The notes below the pieces were generated by a model. It was not told where the DNA came from. It did not search any database and saw only the letters and a list, made by a program, of their open reading frames with translations. The translations under genes and the position numbers were made by a program. From Trichococcus shcherbakoviae (GTDB lineage Bacteria; Bacillota; Bacilli; Lactobacillales; Aerococcaceae), in assembly GCF_963666195.1 (NCBI RefSeq), contig NZ_OY762653.1:2778501-2842500 (forward strand): a stretch of 64,000 bases of DNA, in the 5' to 3' direction. Positions within the stretch are counted from its first letter, which is position 1; each line of letters begins with the position of its first letter. Of this stretch, positions 17,684 to 25,906 are shown piece after piece.

Positions 17684-18697
17684 ATGAAAATCGCTGTCGA
17701 TGCGATGGGCGGGGATTTTGCGCCCCAAGCTATAGTAGAGGGCATTTTAATGGCTGCCAAAGAATTTAATGATTTAGAATTTTTGCTTTTTGGTGACGAA
17801 GCCAAAATACGCAAAGCTTTAGGGAATCAATATGCCGAAGATGGGAAAATCACGATCGTTCATACGACCGAAAAGATCGAGAGCGACGATGAACCCGTCA
17901 AGGCAATCCGCAGAAAAAAACAAGCTTCCATGGTGCTTGCTGCTCAAGCAGTCAAGAACAAAGAAGCCGACGCTTTATTTTCGGCAGGGAATACCGGAGC
18001 GCTTCTGGCAGCCGGATTATTGATCATCGGCCGGATCAAAGGGATCGACAGACCCGGCTTGATGCCGATTCTGCCAGTCATCGGAAAAGAGAATGAACAG
18101 TTCCTGTTGATGGATGCAGGCGCAAATGCTGACTGCAAACCGGAAAACATCTACCAGTTCGGGCTTTTGGGCTCGTATTATGCCAAGTTTGTGCAAGGCA
18201 TAGACAACCCAAGGATCGCTTTGTTGAACAATGGTTCCGAAGCAACGAAGGGCAGTGAACTTTCCAAAAAAGCTTATGTGTTATTGGAAGAAGATTCCGA
18301 ACTCAATTTCACGGGCAATGTTGAAGCGCGGGAAATTTTACTTGGAGCTGCGGATGTCGTCGTGACGGATGGCTTCACCGGGAACGCTGTCCTGAAGACG
18401 ATGGAAGGTACGGCAATGTCCTTGCTGAAGTTGATCAAAACCCAATTGCTTTCAGGCGGCCTGAAGACAAAAATCGGTGGAATGCTTATCAAGGATTCCT
18501 TTTCGGAAATCAAGGATACGATGGATTATTCGAAGCATGGAGGAGCAGTGTTGTTCGGATTGCGTGCGCCGGTCGTCAAGACGCATGGATCTGCGGATAA
18601 AGTCGCTGTCTATCACACAGTGAAACAGATCCGCAAAATCATCAGTTCCCACGTCATCGATGATGTCGTGAAGCACTTTGATGAAATGAATGCCTAG
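17684..18697 (+). CDS. plsX: Phosphate acyltransferase PlsX
   Basis: PlsX (337 residues) is a peripheral membrane enzyme converting acyl-ACP to acyl-phosphate, the acyl donor for PlsY in phospholipid synthesis. It begins MKIAVDAMGGDFAPQAIVEG, the family signature, and contains GNTGALLAAG and DGFTGNAVLKT. Length is normal. A GTGAGG-type ribosome site precedes the ATG. It follows recG in the usual plsX-acpP arrangement, but acpP has its own promoter in the 138-base gap. Confidence 0.96.
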   Translation: MKIAVDAMGGDFAPQAIVEGILMAAKEFNDLEFLLFGDEAKIRKALGNQYAEDGKITIVHTTEKIESDDEPVKAIRRKKQASMVLAAQAVKNKEADALFSAGNTGALLAAGLLIIGRIKGIDRPGLMPILPVIGKENEQFLLMDAGANADCKPENIYQFGLLGSYYAKFVQGIDNPRIALLNNGSEATKGSELSKKAYVLLEEDSELNFTGNVEAREILLGAADVVVTDGFTGNAVLKTMEGTAMSLLKLIKTQLLSGGLKTKIGGMLIKDSFSEIKDTMDYSKHGGAVLFGLRAPVVKTHGSADKVAVYHTVKQIRKIISSHVIDDVVKHFDEMNA

Positions 18698-18731
18698 CCC
18701 GTAAGTAAAACCGAGCAGGAATAAAAAAATA

Positions 18732-18760
18732 TAGACAAAAGATTAGTGTATGGGTAAAAT
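18732..18760 (+). promoter_or_regulatory. Promoter for acpP
   Basis: TAGACA (18732-18737) and TAAAAT (18755-18760) are 17 bases apart, each 5/6 to consensus, about 75 bases before acpP. Confidence 0.65.
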
Positions 18761-18835
18761 AGATGTGAGCCTTTACAAAATATTTCCAGTAAATGTGATG
18801 TAATTGGTTATGGAACGATAATGGAGGTGTAACGC

Positions 18836-19075
18836 TTGGCAGATACAATTACTTTTGAGCGAGTAGCCAAGATGGTTATTGAACGATTCGGTGTCGATGA
18901 AGCAAAGGTTACGAGAGAGTTGACTTTCCAAAACGACCTTGGGGCGGATTCATTGGATATTGTTGAACTCGTTATGGAACTGGAAGATGTCTTCGCTGTA
19001 CAGATTTCCGATGAAGATGCTGAGAGGATAATCACAGTAGGAGACGCAGTCGACTACATCGATTCTCAAAAATAA
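18836..19075 (+). CDS. acpP: Acyl carrier protein
   Basis: ACP (79 residues) carries growing fatty acyl chains on a 4'-phosphopantetheine arm attached to Ser39 in the conserved GADSLD. The protein is strongly acidic and predicted to be the usual four-helix bundle. The start is TTG with GGAGGTG eleven bases upstream. It is transcribed from its own promoter and ended by a terminator, so it can be expressed far above plsX and independently of the opp genes behind it. Confidence 0.97.
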   Translation: MADTITFERVAKMVIERFGVDEAKVTRELTFQNDLGADSLDIVELVMELEDVFAVQISDEDAERIITVGDAVDYIDSQK

Positions 19076-19098
19076 GAATCGCAATAATTTAACGACAG

Positions 19099-19142
19099 AA
19101 GCAACGTTGACGGTTTTCAAAAGCCAATGTTGCTTTTTTTTC
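19099..19142 (+). terminator. Terminator after acpP
   Basis: AAGCAACGTTG-type left arm pairs with CAATGTTGCTT, with an inner GGTTTT/AAAGCC-like helix, and is followed by eight T. Confidence 0.8.
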
Positions 19143-19203
19143 AGGCCAAGAGGACGGATTATGGCATAAATATGAAATGCATTAAAAATGAATGAAATAG
19201 CGG

Positions 19204-19232
19204 TTGTTTTTGCATGTGCTTAAACGTATAAT
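19204..19232 (+). promoter_or_regulatory. Promoter for the opp operon
   Basis: TTGTTT (19204-19209) and a perfect TATAAT (19227-19232) are 17 bases apart. Transcription would begin near 19239, which also supports the downstream ATG of oppD. Confidence 0.6.
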
Positions 19233-19284
19233 GTTAGGAGATATTTCATCAAGTTTGTTATATATACATGGGAGGAGGCGCACG

Positions 19285-20298
19285 ATGGGACTTGGAAGAC
19301 CTTTGCTGGAGATAAACGCATTGCACACCGCATTCCGAATGCAGGATAACTATTACGATGCAGTGGATGATGTTTCCTTCAGTCTGGAAAAAAATGAAAT
19401 TTTAGCGATTGTAGGAGAGTCCGGCTGCGGGAAAAGTACCCTGGCCACAACAATCGTCGGACTCCATAATAAGGTGAATACCCGAATTTCGGGAGAGATC
19501 ATCTATCAGAACCTGAATCTAATCGATCTGAATGAAACGCTCTATAACCGCATTAGAGGAAACGATATCGGAATGATTTTTCAAGATCCTCTTTCGGCCC
19601 TCAATCCTTTGATGACGGTAAATGAACAGATAGAAGAAGTGTTGCTTTACCATTCCAGGATGACCAAAGAGGAACGTTCGCTGCGTGTGAGTGAATTGTT
19701 GGTCCAAGTTAAAGTGGAGGATCCGGAAGGGACAGCCACACGCTACCCGCATGAGCTATCAGGTGAAGCGCGTCAGCGGGTCGGCATTGCCATTGCTGTC
19801 GCCTGTGAGCCGCCGATCATCATCGCGGATGAACCGACGACCTCTTTGGATGTCACTGTTCAAGCTCAAATATTGGATCTGTTGAGCGAAGTGAGGGACG
19901 ACACGGGTGCCGGAATCATCCTGATCACCCATGATTTGGGTGTTGTAGCCGAGATTGCGGACAGAGTAGCCGTCATGTATGCGGGCCAAATTGTCGAAAC
20001 AGCCGATGTCGTTGATCTGTTCACGGATCCGAAGCATCCATATACTCGTTCTTTGTTGCGTTCGATGCCGCAAGCGAATGGCACCCTCGAATCGGATTCC
20101 GGGGACCTCTATGTGATTCAAGGCGATGTCCCTTCCCTGCAGCAGTTGCCTAAGCAGGGCTGTCGTTTTGCCGAACGGATTCCATGGATTCCATTTTCCG
20201 CGCATGAACCATCACCCAAAATGCATGAGGTTTCTAAAGGGCATTTTGTCAGGTGCACGTGCCATGAGTCCTTCCGTTTTGAAGGGGAGAGTGAGTAA
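19285..20298 (+). CDS. oppD: Oligopeptide ABC transporter ATPase OppD
   Basis: OppD (337 residues) is one of two cytosolic ATPases powering oligopeptide uptake. Walker A GESGCGKST is at 44-52, the Q-loop in IFQDPLSALNP, and Walker B IIIADEPTTSLD keeps the catalytic glutamate. The ABC signature reads LSGEA (158-162) instead of LSGGM/LSGGQ, an unusual loss of the second glycine. The C-terminal OppD extension is present but has fewer cysteines than most homologues. ATG 19285 has GGAGGAGG upstream; earlier in-frame codons overlap the promoter. oppF follows by one base. Confidence 0.93.
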   Translation: MGLGRPLLEINALHTAFRMQDNYYDAVDDVSFSLEKNEILAIVGESGCGKSTLATTIVGLHNKVNTRISGEIIYQNLNLIDLNETLYNRIRGNDIGMIFQDPLSALNPLMTVNEQIEEVLLYHSRMTKEERSLRVSELLVQVKVEDPEGTATRYPHELSGEARQRVGIAIAVACEPPIIIADEPTTSLDVTVQAQILDLLSEVRDDTGAGIILITHDLGVVAEIADRVAVMYAGQIVETADVVDLFTDPKHPYTRSLLRSMPQANGTLESDSGDLYVIQGDVPSLQQLPKQGCRFAERIPWIPFSAHEPSPKMHEVSKGHFVRCTCHESFRFEGESE

Positions 20299-20299
20299 G

Positions 20300-21241
20300 A
20301 TGGGACTTTTGGAAATCAAGGATTTGAAGGTTCACTACCCGCTCAAGAGCGGCTTCTTATCCAGCAAAAAGAGCCTTGCAGCCGTCGACGGCATCAGTCT
20401 TTCCTTGGAAGCAGGTAAAAATTACGGTTTGGTGGGCGAATCAGGGTCCGGAAAATCAACTGTCGGAAGGGCGATCGTCGGATTGGAGCGGATAACTGCC
20501 GGCCAAATCATTTATGAAGGCACTGACGTAACCGCTGCGATAGCCAGGCGGAAATCAGACCACAAACGCAATGTCCAGATGATTTTTCAAGATTCGGGTG
20601 CGAGTCTGAATCCGAAAAAACAAATCGGCCAAATCATTTCCGAACCTTTGCATAATTTTGAGCAGCTTTCCCAGCAGGAAGAAAAAAAACGCGTGCTGGA
20701 ACTGCTGGAAATGGTTGGGTTGCCGGAAGCTGCGCTGCGGAAGTATCCTCACGAATTCACCGGTGGGCAGAGGCAACGCATAGCGTTGGCACGGGCGGTT
20801 GCACTGCGGCCAAAGTTTGTCATAGCTGATGAACCCGTTTCGGTATTGGATCTTTCCGTTCAGGCGCAGGTGCTGAATTACATGAAACGCATCCAAGAAC
20901 AATATAAACTCAGCTACCTGTTCATTTCTCATGACCTAGGCGTCGTGAAGCAGATGTGCGATGAATTGGCCATCATGTACCGAGGAAGGTTCGTGGAATA
21001 CGGAGACAGGCAGGACATCTATCTCAACCCACAGCACATTTACACGAAAAGGCTCCTTTCCGCAATTCCGAACTTGGATCCGGGCAACCGGGAGTTGCAC
21101 AAGCGTTTGCGGCGGGAAATAGAATCAGAATATAAACAAAGCATGGAGAGTTATCTGGCAAAGGACGGTCGTGTTGGGGATTTGATCCCGTTGTCGAAAA
21201 CACATCGCATTGCCGGAAAACCATCGAAAGGAGAGCGTTAA
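20300..21241 (+). CDS. oppF: Oligopeptide ABC transporter ATPase OppF
   Basis: OppF (313 residues) is the second ATPase of the transporter. Walker A GESGSGKST is at 46-54, the Q-loop in MIFQDSGASLNP, an intact signature FTGGQRQR, and Walker B FVIADEPVSVLD with the glutamate. The ATG sits one base after the oppD stop with GAGAGTGAG upstream; longer in-frame extensions into oppD are rejected. Its complete signature contrasts with the degenerate one in OppD, suggesting an asymmetric ATPase pair. oppB starts two bases after its stop. Confidence 0.94.
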   Translation: MGLLEIKDLKVHYPLKSGFLSSKKSLAAVDGISLSLEAGKNYGLVGESGSGKSTVGRAIVGLERITAGQIIYEGTDVTAAIARRKSDHKRNVQMIFQDSGASLNPKKQIGQIISEPLHNFEQLSQQEEKKRVLELLEMVGLPEAALRKYPHEFTGGQRQRIALARAVALRPKFVIADEPVSVLDLSVQAQVLNYMKRIQEQYKLSYLFISHDLGVVKQMCDELAIMYRGRFVEYGDRQDIYLNPQHIYTKRLLSAIPNLDPGNRELHKRLRREIESEYKQSMESYLAKDGRVGDLIPLSKTHRIAGKPSKGER

Positions 21242-21243
21242 AG

Positions 21244-22206
21244 ATGTGGAACAGAATTCTGAGACGCTTCTTCTTTATCATTCCGCAACTGTTGGCGTTC
21301 AGTTTATTGGTGTTTGCGCTGGCACAATGGATGCCCGGAGATCCTCTGACTGGGCTGATCGTCCCGGGGATGGACCAGGGCAGCGTTGACGCGATCCAGG
21401 CGAGCGCGGTTCTGGATAACCCTTGGTACATTCGGTATCTGCAATGGATAACAAATATGCTCAGAGGGGATTTCGGCCTCAGTTACACTTACCGGATGCC
21501 TGTGGCTGTTCTGGTTGGGGCAAGGCTTGGCAACACGCTCTGGTTGGCAGCGGCCTCGCTCTTGTTGTCGTATCTGATCGCTGTTCCGCTTGGCATTTAT
21601 GCAGGGCGTTTTAATGGCTCTTTGGGAGATAAAATCATTCGGTTTTTGAACAGGATCAGTTTTGCCTTGCCGATATTTGTTGTTGCCTTGCTGCTGGTTT
21701 GGCTTTTTGGATTTCAACTGGAATTGTTTCCTACGCGGGGGATGCCCTTGTTGCCGGAAACGCAAAGTATATTTGCCTCTCTTTGGAATAGGCTCCACCA
21801 CTTAGCGTTGCCGGCACTGGCTTTTGCCCTCTCGGCATCCGCTGGCAACATCCAACGTTTAAGGTCGGGCATCATCGAGGCAAAGCAAGAAGATTATGTA
21901 CTGACAGCCCGCTCAAAAGGCGTTCCGGAGAGCATGGTGTATCGGAGACACATCTTCAGGAACGCGAGTATGCCGGTAACTTCTTTGTTGGGCTATGACA
22001 TTACCGGTTTCATAGGGAGCAGCATCTTTATCGAATACATCTTTTCCTATCCGGGAATCGGCCGATTGTTCATCAGTTCTTTAGAATCACGCGATTTCAG
22101 TGTCATCGTTGCCTTGTTGCTGATTTATGGGCTGGCTGCTTTGATTGGCACAGTAGTATCTGACATCATTTTGACCGTTGCGGATCCGCGCGTCAGAATG
22201 AGATAG
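21244..22206 (+). CDS. oppB: Oligopeptide ABC transporter permease OppB
   Basis: OppB (320 residues) is one of two membrane channel subunits. It begins with a transmembrane helix after MWNRILRRFFF, carries the conserved MPGDPL after helix 1, and has about six helices. The EAA loop that contacts the ATPase is around YVLTARSKGVPESMVYRRHI. The ATG is two bases after oppF with GAAAGGAGAG upstream. It is part of the D-F-B-C-A operon. Confidence 0.94.
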   Translation: MWNRILRRFFFIIPQLLAFSLLVFALAQWMPGDPLTGLIVPGMDQGSVDAIQASAVLDNPWYIRYLQWITNMLRGDFGLSYTYRMPVAVLVGARLGNTLWLAAASLLLSYLIAVPLGIYAGRFNGSLGDKIIRFLNRISFALPIFVVALLLVWLFGFQLELFPTRGMPLLPETQSIFASLWNRLHHLALPALAFALSASAGNIQRLRSGIIEAKQEDYVLTARSKGVPESMVYRRHIFRNASMPVTSLLGYDITGFIGSSIFIEYIFSYPGIGRLFISSLESRDFSVIVALLLIYGLAALIGTVVSDIILTVADPRVRMR

Positions 22207-22224
22207 CAAGAGGAAAGGGGGGAT

Positions 22225-23199
22225 ATGTTGAATACGGAGGAAGAAAAGAAAGCAGGACGAATGGAAGAGTTGAAGACGGAGCTTGCCTCCGTTGCGGCAA
22301 GTGAGAACCGTTTGAGCCATGAAGTGAATGAGGAAACAAAAACTGTAGTCGATTTCCGAGGCATGCTTGGAGAATTCCGAAAAGACAAGTTGGCGGTCAT
22401 AGCTTTGGGTACGCTCGTTTTGCTCTTGTTGCTGGTCTTTGTCGGCTCCCTTTTTTTTGATGTGAGCCAAGTGATGAAGGTGGATCTGTTGAACAGGTAT
22501 GCTTCGCCTGGGAAAAACCATCTGTTGGGGACGGATGAAGCGGGACGGGATGTGCTGGGCCAGCTGTTGCTGGGAGCGCGCACCTCGCTGCTGGCCGGGA
22601 CCGCCGTGACAGTCTTGACCGGATTCATCGGAATCGGCTTGGGTCTGCTGTCCGGCTATTACGGTGGCTTCCTGGATGGCCTGCTTATGCGCTCCGTTGA
22701 ATCCATCATGGTTCTTCCGGCAAGCGTGTTTGTTCTCGTGCTCGTATCCATCGTATCGGAATACAATCTCTTTACATTCATATTGCTTATGAGCGCATTC
22801 AATTGGGCAGGGAAATCAAAGGTTTTTCGTAACCGGACGCGTGCGGAGGCCAAACGTGACTATGTGCGGGCATCCAAAACTGCAGGGTCAAACGATTTGC
22901 TGATCATGGTCCGTGAAATACTGCCTAATTTAAGTTCACTGGTCATCATCAATACGACTATGTCTTTGGCAAGGAATATCGGGATGGAGACAGGCTTGAG
23001 TTTTCTCGGCTTAGGCTTGCCGCCCAACGTGCCGAGTATAGGCAATTTGCTGCGTTATGCAATTGCCCCTGAAGTTTTTGAAAACTATACATGGGTATGG
23101 TTACCAGCATCCACACTCATCTTCGCGGTGTTGTGGTGCATCATTTATGTCGGACAGGCATTGCGGCGTGCGGCAGATGCTAAACAAATGCAAGCATGA
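22225..23199 (+). CDS. oppC: Oligopeptide ABC transporter permease OppC
   Basis: OppC (324 residues) is the partner permease. A charged cytoplasmic N-terminal stretch of about 55 residues precedes the first transmembrane helix, longer than the shortest homologues; the conserved HLLGTDEAGRDVLGQLLLG region follows. The EAA loop lies around DYVRASKTAGSNDLLIMV and the terminal helices end near residue 315. GGAAAGGGGGG precedes the ATG. It sits 18 bases after oppB and 15 before oppA. Confidence 0.94.
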   Translation: MLNTEEEKKAGRMEELKTELASVAASENRLSHEVNEETKTVVDFRGMLGEFRKDKLAVIALGTLVLLLLLVFVGSLFFDVSQVMKVDLLNRYASPGKNHLLGTDEAGRDVLGQLLLGARTSLLAGTAVTVLTGFIGIGLGLLSGYYGGFLDGLLMRSVESIMVLPASVFVLVLVSIVSEYNLFTFILLMSAFNWAGKSKVFRNRTRAEAKRDYVRASKTAGSNDLLIMVREILPNLSSLVIINTTMSLARNIGMETGLSFLGLGLPPNVPSIGNLLRYAIAPEVFENYTWVWLPASTLIFAVLWCIIYVGQALRRAADAKQMQA

Positions 23200-23214
23200 T
23201 AAGGAGACTGAGCT

Positions 23215-24987
23215 ATGCTGAATAAAATGATCGTTCCCTTTTTGTTTGCTGCGATGCTGGCTGGCTGTGGAAACAAGGAGGTTCTATTGGAAACGGACGG
23301 GGACTTGCCTGCTTCATCAGCTGTCATACAGGAATTCGATACTGTCATGAACAGCGATGCCCCCGCCATCGCCGGCGGAGTGTTGAAATATGCTCTGGTT
23401 GCCGAATCATCCTTCCAGGGTGTATTCAACCCTGTTTTTTCAGAGGATGCGTATGATGAAGAACTCATGGGTTTTTCACATGAATCCATTTTTTCGTATG
23501 ATGAAGAGTTTCAGCTTACGCAAGATGGCATGGCCACTTTTGTACGCAATGAAAATTTAAAAACGGTGTCGATCACTTTACAGGATAACCTGAAGTGGTC
23601 GGATGGAGCGGCGCTTACTGTCGACGATATCCTGTATGCCTATGAGGTGATCGGGCATCCGGACTATGCCGGTCCCCTTTATGGAGACTCTTTCGCGAAT
23701 GTCGTGGGCATGACCGAATACCATGAAGGCACTGCGGATTCGATTATCGGTATCGAAGTTTTGGATGATACGCACCTCACCATCGCTTTCGAAGAATTGA
23801 ATCCATCCCTTTTGCAGGCGGGGGGTGCCTTATGGAGCCAACCGCTGCCAAGGCACCAACTGGAAAGTATCCCTGTATCGGAAATGATGAGTTCGTCCCA
23901 ACTGCGTGAGCAACCTGTCGGGTCGGGTCCGTTCCGGATCAAGGCGATCGTTCCGGGCGAGTCGGTCCTTTTTGAAGCCAATGAATATTATTGGAAAGGG
24001 AAACCGAAGTTGGATAATATTCTTGTTGAAGTAGTCGGTTCAACAACGATCGTATCCGAAATGGAAGCGGGAAATTACGACGTCGCTGTCATGCCGGCAA
24101 GTTCTTACGAAAGCTACAAAGATTTCGACAATATAACCTTGTTGGGCAGAGAAGAATTGGCGACAACTTACATCGGGTTCAAACTGGGATCCCAAGACGT
24201 TGAATCAGGCGCCAACAGCCTTAATCTGAGTTCAAAAATGGCGGATGCGGCATTGCGGCAAGCGATGGCATATGCGCTCGACAACGAATTTGTAGCTGCG
24301 GTCCTTTTCGATGGGCTGCGGCAACCGGCAAACACTATGATTCCACCAGCGTTTGAAGGAATCAGTGATGAGGAGGCAGTTGGCTTCAGTTACGATCCTG
24401 TGAAGGCATCAAGTCTGCTGGATGAGACCGGCTATCTGGACAGTGACGGAGACGGTTTTCGGGAAATGCCTGACGGAGAGCCGCTCAAAATCAACTTTGC
24501 GGCCGTAGCAGGCGGAGACGCAACGGAGGCGGTTGTTGCCTACTATATCCAGCAATGGGAAGAAATCGGTTTGGATGTTTCGCTCGCCACAGGAAGATTG
24601 ATTGAATATCAGAAATTCCATGACATGCTTGCATCCGACAGTCCGGCAATTGATGTCTATCAGGCAACTTGGGGGACAGGCATGGATCCCAATCCGACCG
24701 AAATGTTCGGTCGTACCAGTGCTCTCAACTATACCCGTTGGACAAACGAAAAGAATGATGCTTTGTTGGATCAGATCAATGCGGCGGCTGCCGCGGACGA
24801 AAACACGCGGACGGGAATCTATCAGGAATGGCAAGCGTTGCTGTTCGAGGAAGCACCAGTCATCCCCACTTTCTGGCGTACGCAGATTTTTGCCGTCAAC
24901 AACCGCGTCAAGAACTTCAATATCCGCTATGGCGCAACTAGAGGGTGGGAAACCATCGAACTGACATCTGAAGAACCGGTCAGGTAA
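23215..24987 (+). CDS. oppA: Oligopeptide-binding lipoprotein OppA
   Basis: OppA (590 residues) is the extracellular substrate receptor (SBP_bac_5 family). A signal peptide with lipobox LAGC places the lipidated cysteine at residue 18, anchoring the mature protein to the outer membrane leaflet. Family hallmarks are TVSITLQDNLKWSDG, the domain region around FGRTSALNYTRW, and the C-terminal WQALLFEEAPVIPTFW. The preferred peptide cannot be read from sequence. It is the last gene of the operon and is followed by a terminator. Confidence 0.94.
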   Translation: MLNKMIVPFLFAAMLAGCGNKEVLLETDGDLPASSAVIQEFDTVMNSDAPAIAGGVLKYALVAESSFQGVFNPVFSEDAYDEELMGFSHESIFSYDEEFQLTQDGMATFVRNENLKTVSITLQDNLKWSDGAALTVDDILYAYEVIGHPDYAGPLYGDSFANVVGMTEYHEGTADSIIGIEVLDDTHLTIAFEELNPSLLQAGGALWSQPLPRHQLESIPVSEMMSSSQLREQPVGSGPFRIKAIVPGESVLFEANEYYWKGKPKLDNILVEVVGSTTIVSEMEAGNYDVAVMPASSYESYKDFDNITLLGREELATTYIGFKLGSQDVESGANSLNLSSKMADAALRQAMAYALDNEFVAAVLFDGLRQPANTMIPPAFEGISDEEAVGFSYDPVKASSLLDETGYLDSDGDGFREMPDGEPLKINFAAVAGGDATEAVVAYYIQQWEEIGLDVSLATGRLIEYQKFHDMLASDSPAIDVYQATWGTGMDPNPTEMFGRTSALNYTRWTNEKNDALLDQINAAAAADENTRTGIYQEWQALLFEEAPVIPTFWRTQIFAVNNRVKNFNIRYGATRGWETIELTSEEPVR

Positions 24988-25018
24988 TGCGCGTTCCGTT
25001 TGGTTATCAGAAATGAAG

Positions 25019-25050
25019 TAGAGGCCCGGATTTTGTCCGGGCCTCTTTTC
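25019..25050 (+). terminator. Terminator of the opp operon
   Basis: GAGGCCCGGA (25021-25030) pairs with TCCGGGCCTC (25036-25045) around a five-base loop, followed by TTTTC. Confidence 0.9.
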
Positions 25051-25111
25051 GCGTCGGCAGGGACAGACTGTTTGGAAACTAAATTTGCGTGCTTATGGAA
25101 CGCATTTGTCG

Positions 25112-25117
25112 TATAAT
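25112..25117 (+). promoter_or_regulatory. -10 box for rnc-smc
   Basis: A perfect TATAAT follows the opp terminator, about 70 bases before rnc. The -35 region is poor (TGCTTA at 16 bases is the nearest candidate). Confidence 0.45.
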
Positions 25118-25185
25118 GAAAAAGGACTAAATTTTCAAAAGTAGCTTGACAGTAAGGAGTCCATACAAGGAAAGGAGGGAACGAA

Positions 25186-25875
25186 TTGGAAAAAATAGTC
25201 AAACAAATAGCAACTGACTTCTCGATTGTTTTTAGGAACGAGAAACTTTTGCATGAAGCTTTTACCCATTCATCTTATGTGAATGAGCATCGTCATCTGG
25301 CATTGCAGGACAATGAACGATTGGAATTTTTGGGCGACGCGGTCTTGGAGGTCGTCATCTCCGATTATTTGTTTCATACTTATGATACGTGGCATGAAGG
25401 CAAAATGACCCGTCTGCGTGCGCAGATTGTCTGCGAACCAAGCTTATCCGCTTTCGCGAAGGACTGTCATTTCGACTCTTATATCCGTTTGGGTAAAGGG
25501 GAAGAGAATATGGGCGGAAGGCAACGTCCGGCTTTGTTGTGTGATGTATTTGAAGCGTTCATCGGGGCCGTTTACCTTGACCAAGGAATCGAAGCCGCCA
25601 GAAAATTCATCAACCAAGTCATGGTCACGAAGTTAAACGAGGATGCTTTTTCACATGTGATGGATTATAAGACCAGTCTCCAGGAGGAACTGCAAAAAAA
25701 TGGGGACGTGGATATCCAATATATCCTTCTGAACGAAGACGGGCCTGCGCATGCAAAACGGTTTGATGTGGAAGTGCGTGCATTCGGAAAAGTGCTGGGT
25801 CAAGGGCAAGGCCCAAGCAAAAAAGCTGCTGAACAGAAAGCGGCACAAAACGCTTTGGAATCTTTAAAAAAATGA
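25186..25875 (+). CDS. rnc: Ribonuclease III
   Basis: RNase III (229 residues) cuts double-stranded RNA in rRNA precursors, some mRNAs and sRNA duplexes. The catalytic signature NERLEFLGDAVLE (43-55) includes the metal ligands E47 and D51, with later D and E in LCDVFEAFIGAV. A C-terminal double-stranded-RNA-binding domain (about 155-225) ends GPSKKAAEQKAAQNALESL. The start is TTG with GGAAAGGAGGG upstream. It is 31 bases from smc, the normal neighbour. Confidence 0.97.
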   Translation: MEKIVKQIATDFSIVFRNEKLLHEAFTHSSYVNEHRHLALQDNERLEFLGDAVLEVVISDYLFHTYDTWHEGKMTRLRAQIVCEPSLSAFAKDCHFDSYIRLGKGEENMGGRQRPALLCDVFEAFIGAVYLDQGIEAARKFINQVMVTKLNEDAFSHVMDYKTSLQEELQKNGDVDIQYILLNEDGPAHAKRFDVEVRAFGKVLGQGQGPSKKAAEQKAAQNALESLKK

Positions 25876-25906
25876 ATAGCAAGTTTCACCGGAAAGGATG
25901 TTATCT

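Noticed and set aside
20126-20299. Longer OppF starting inside oppD
   Set aside because: The extra residues are out-of-frame oppD sequence; ATG 20300 has a ribosome site and gives the family N-terminus.
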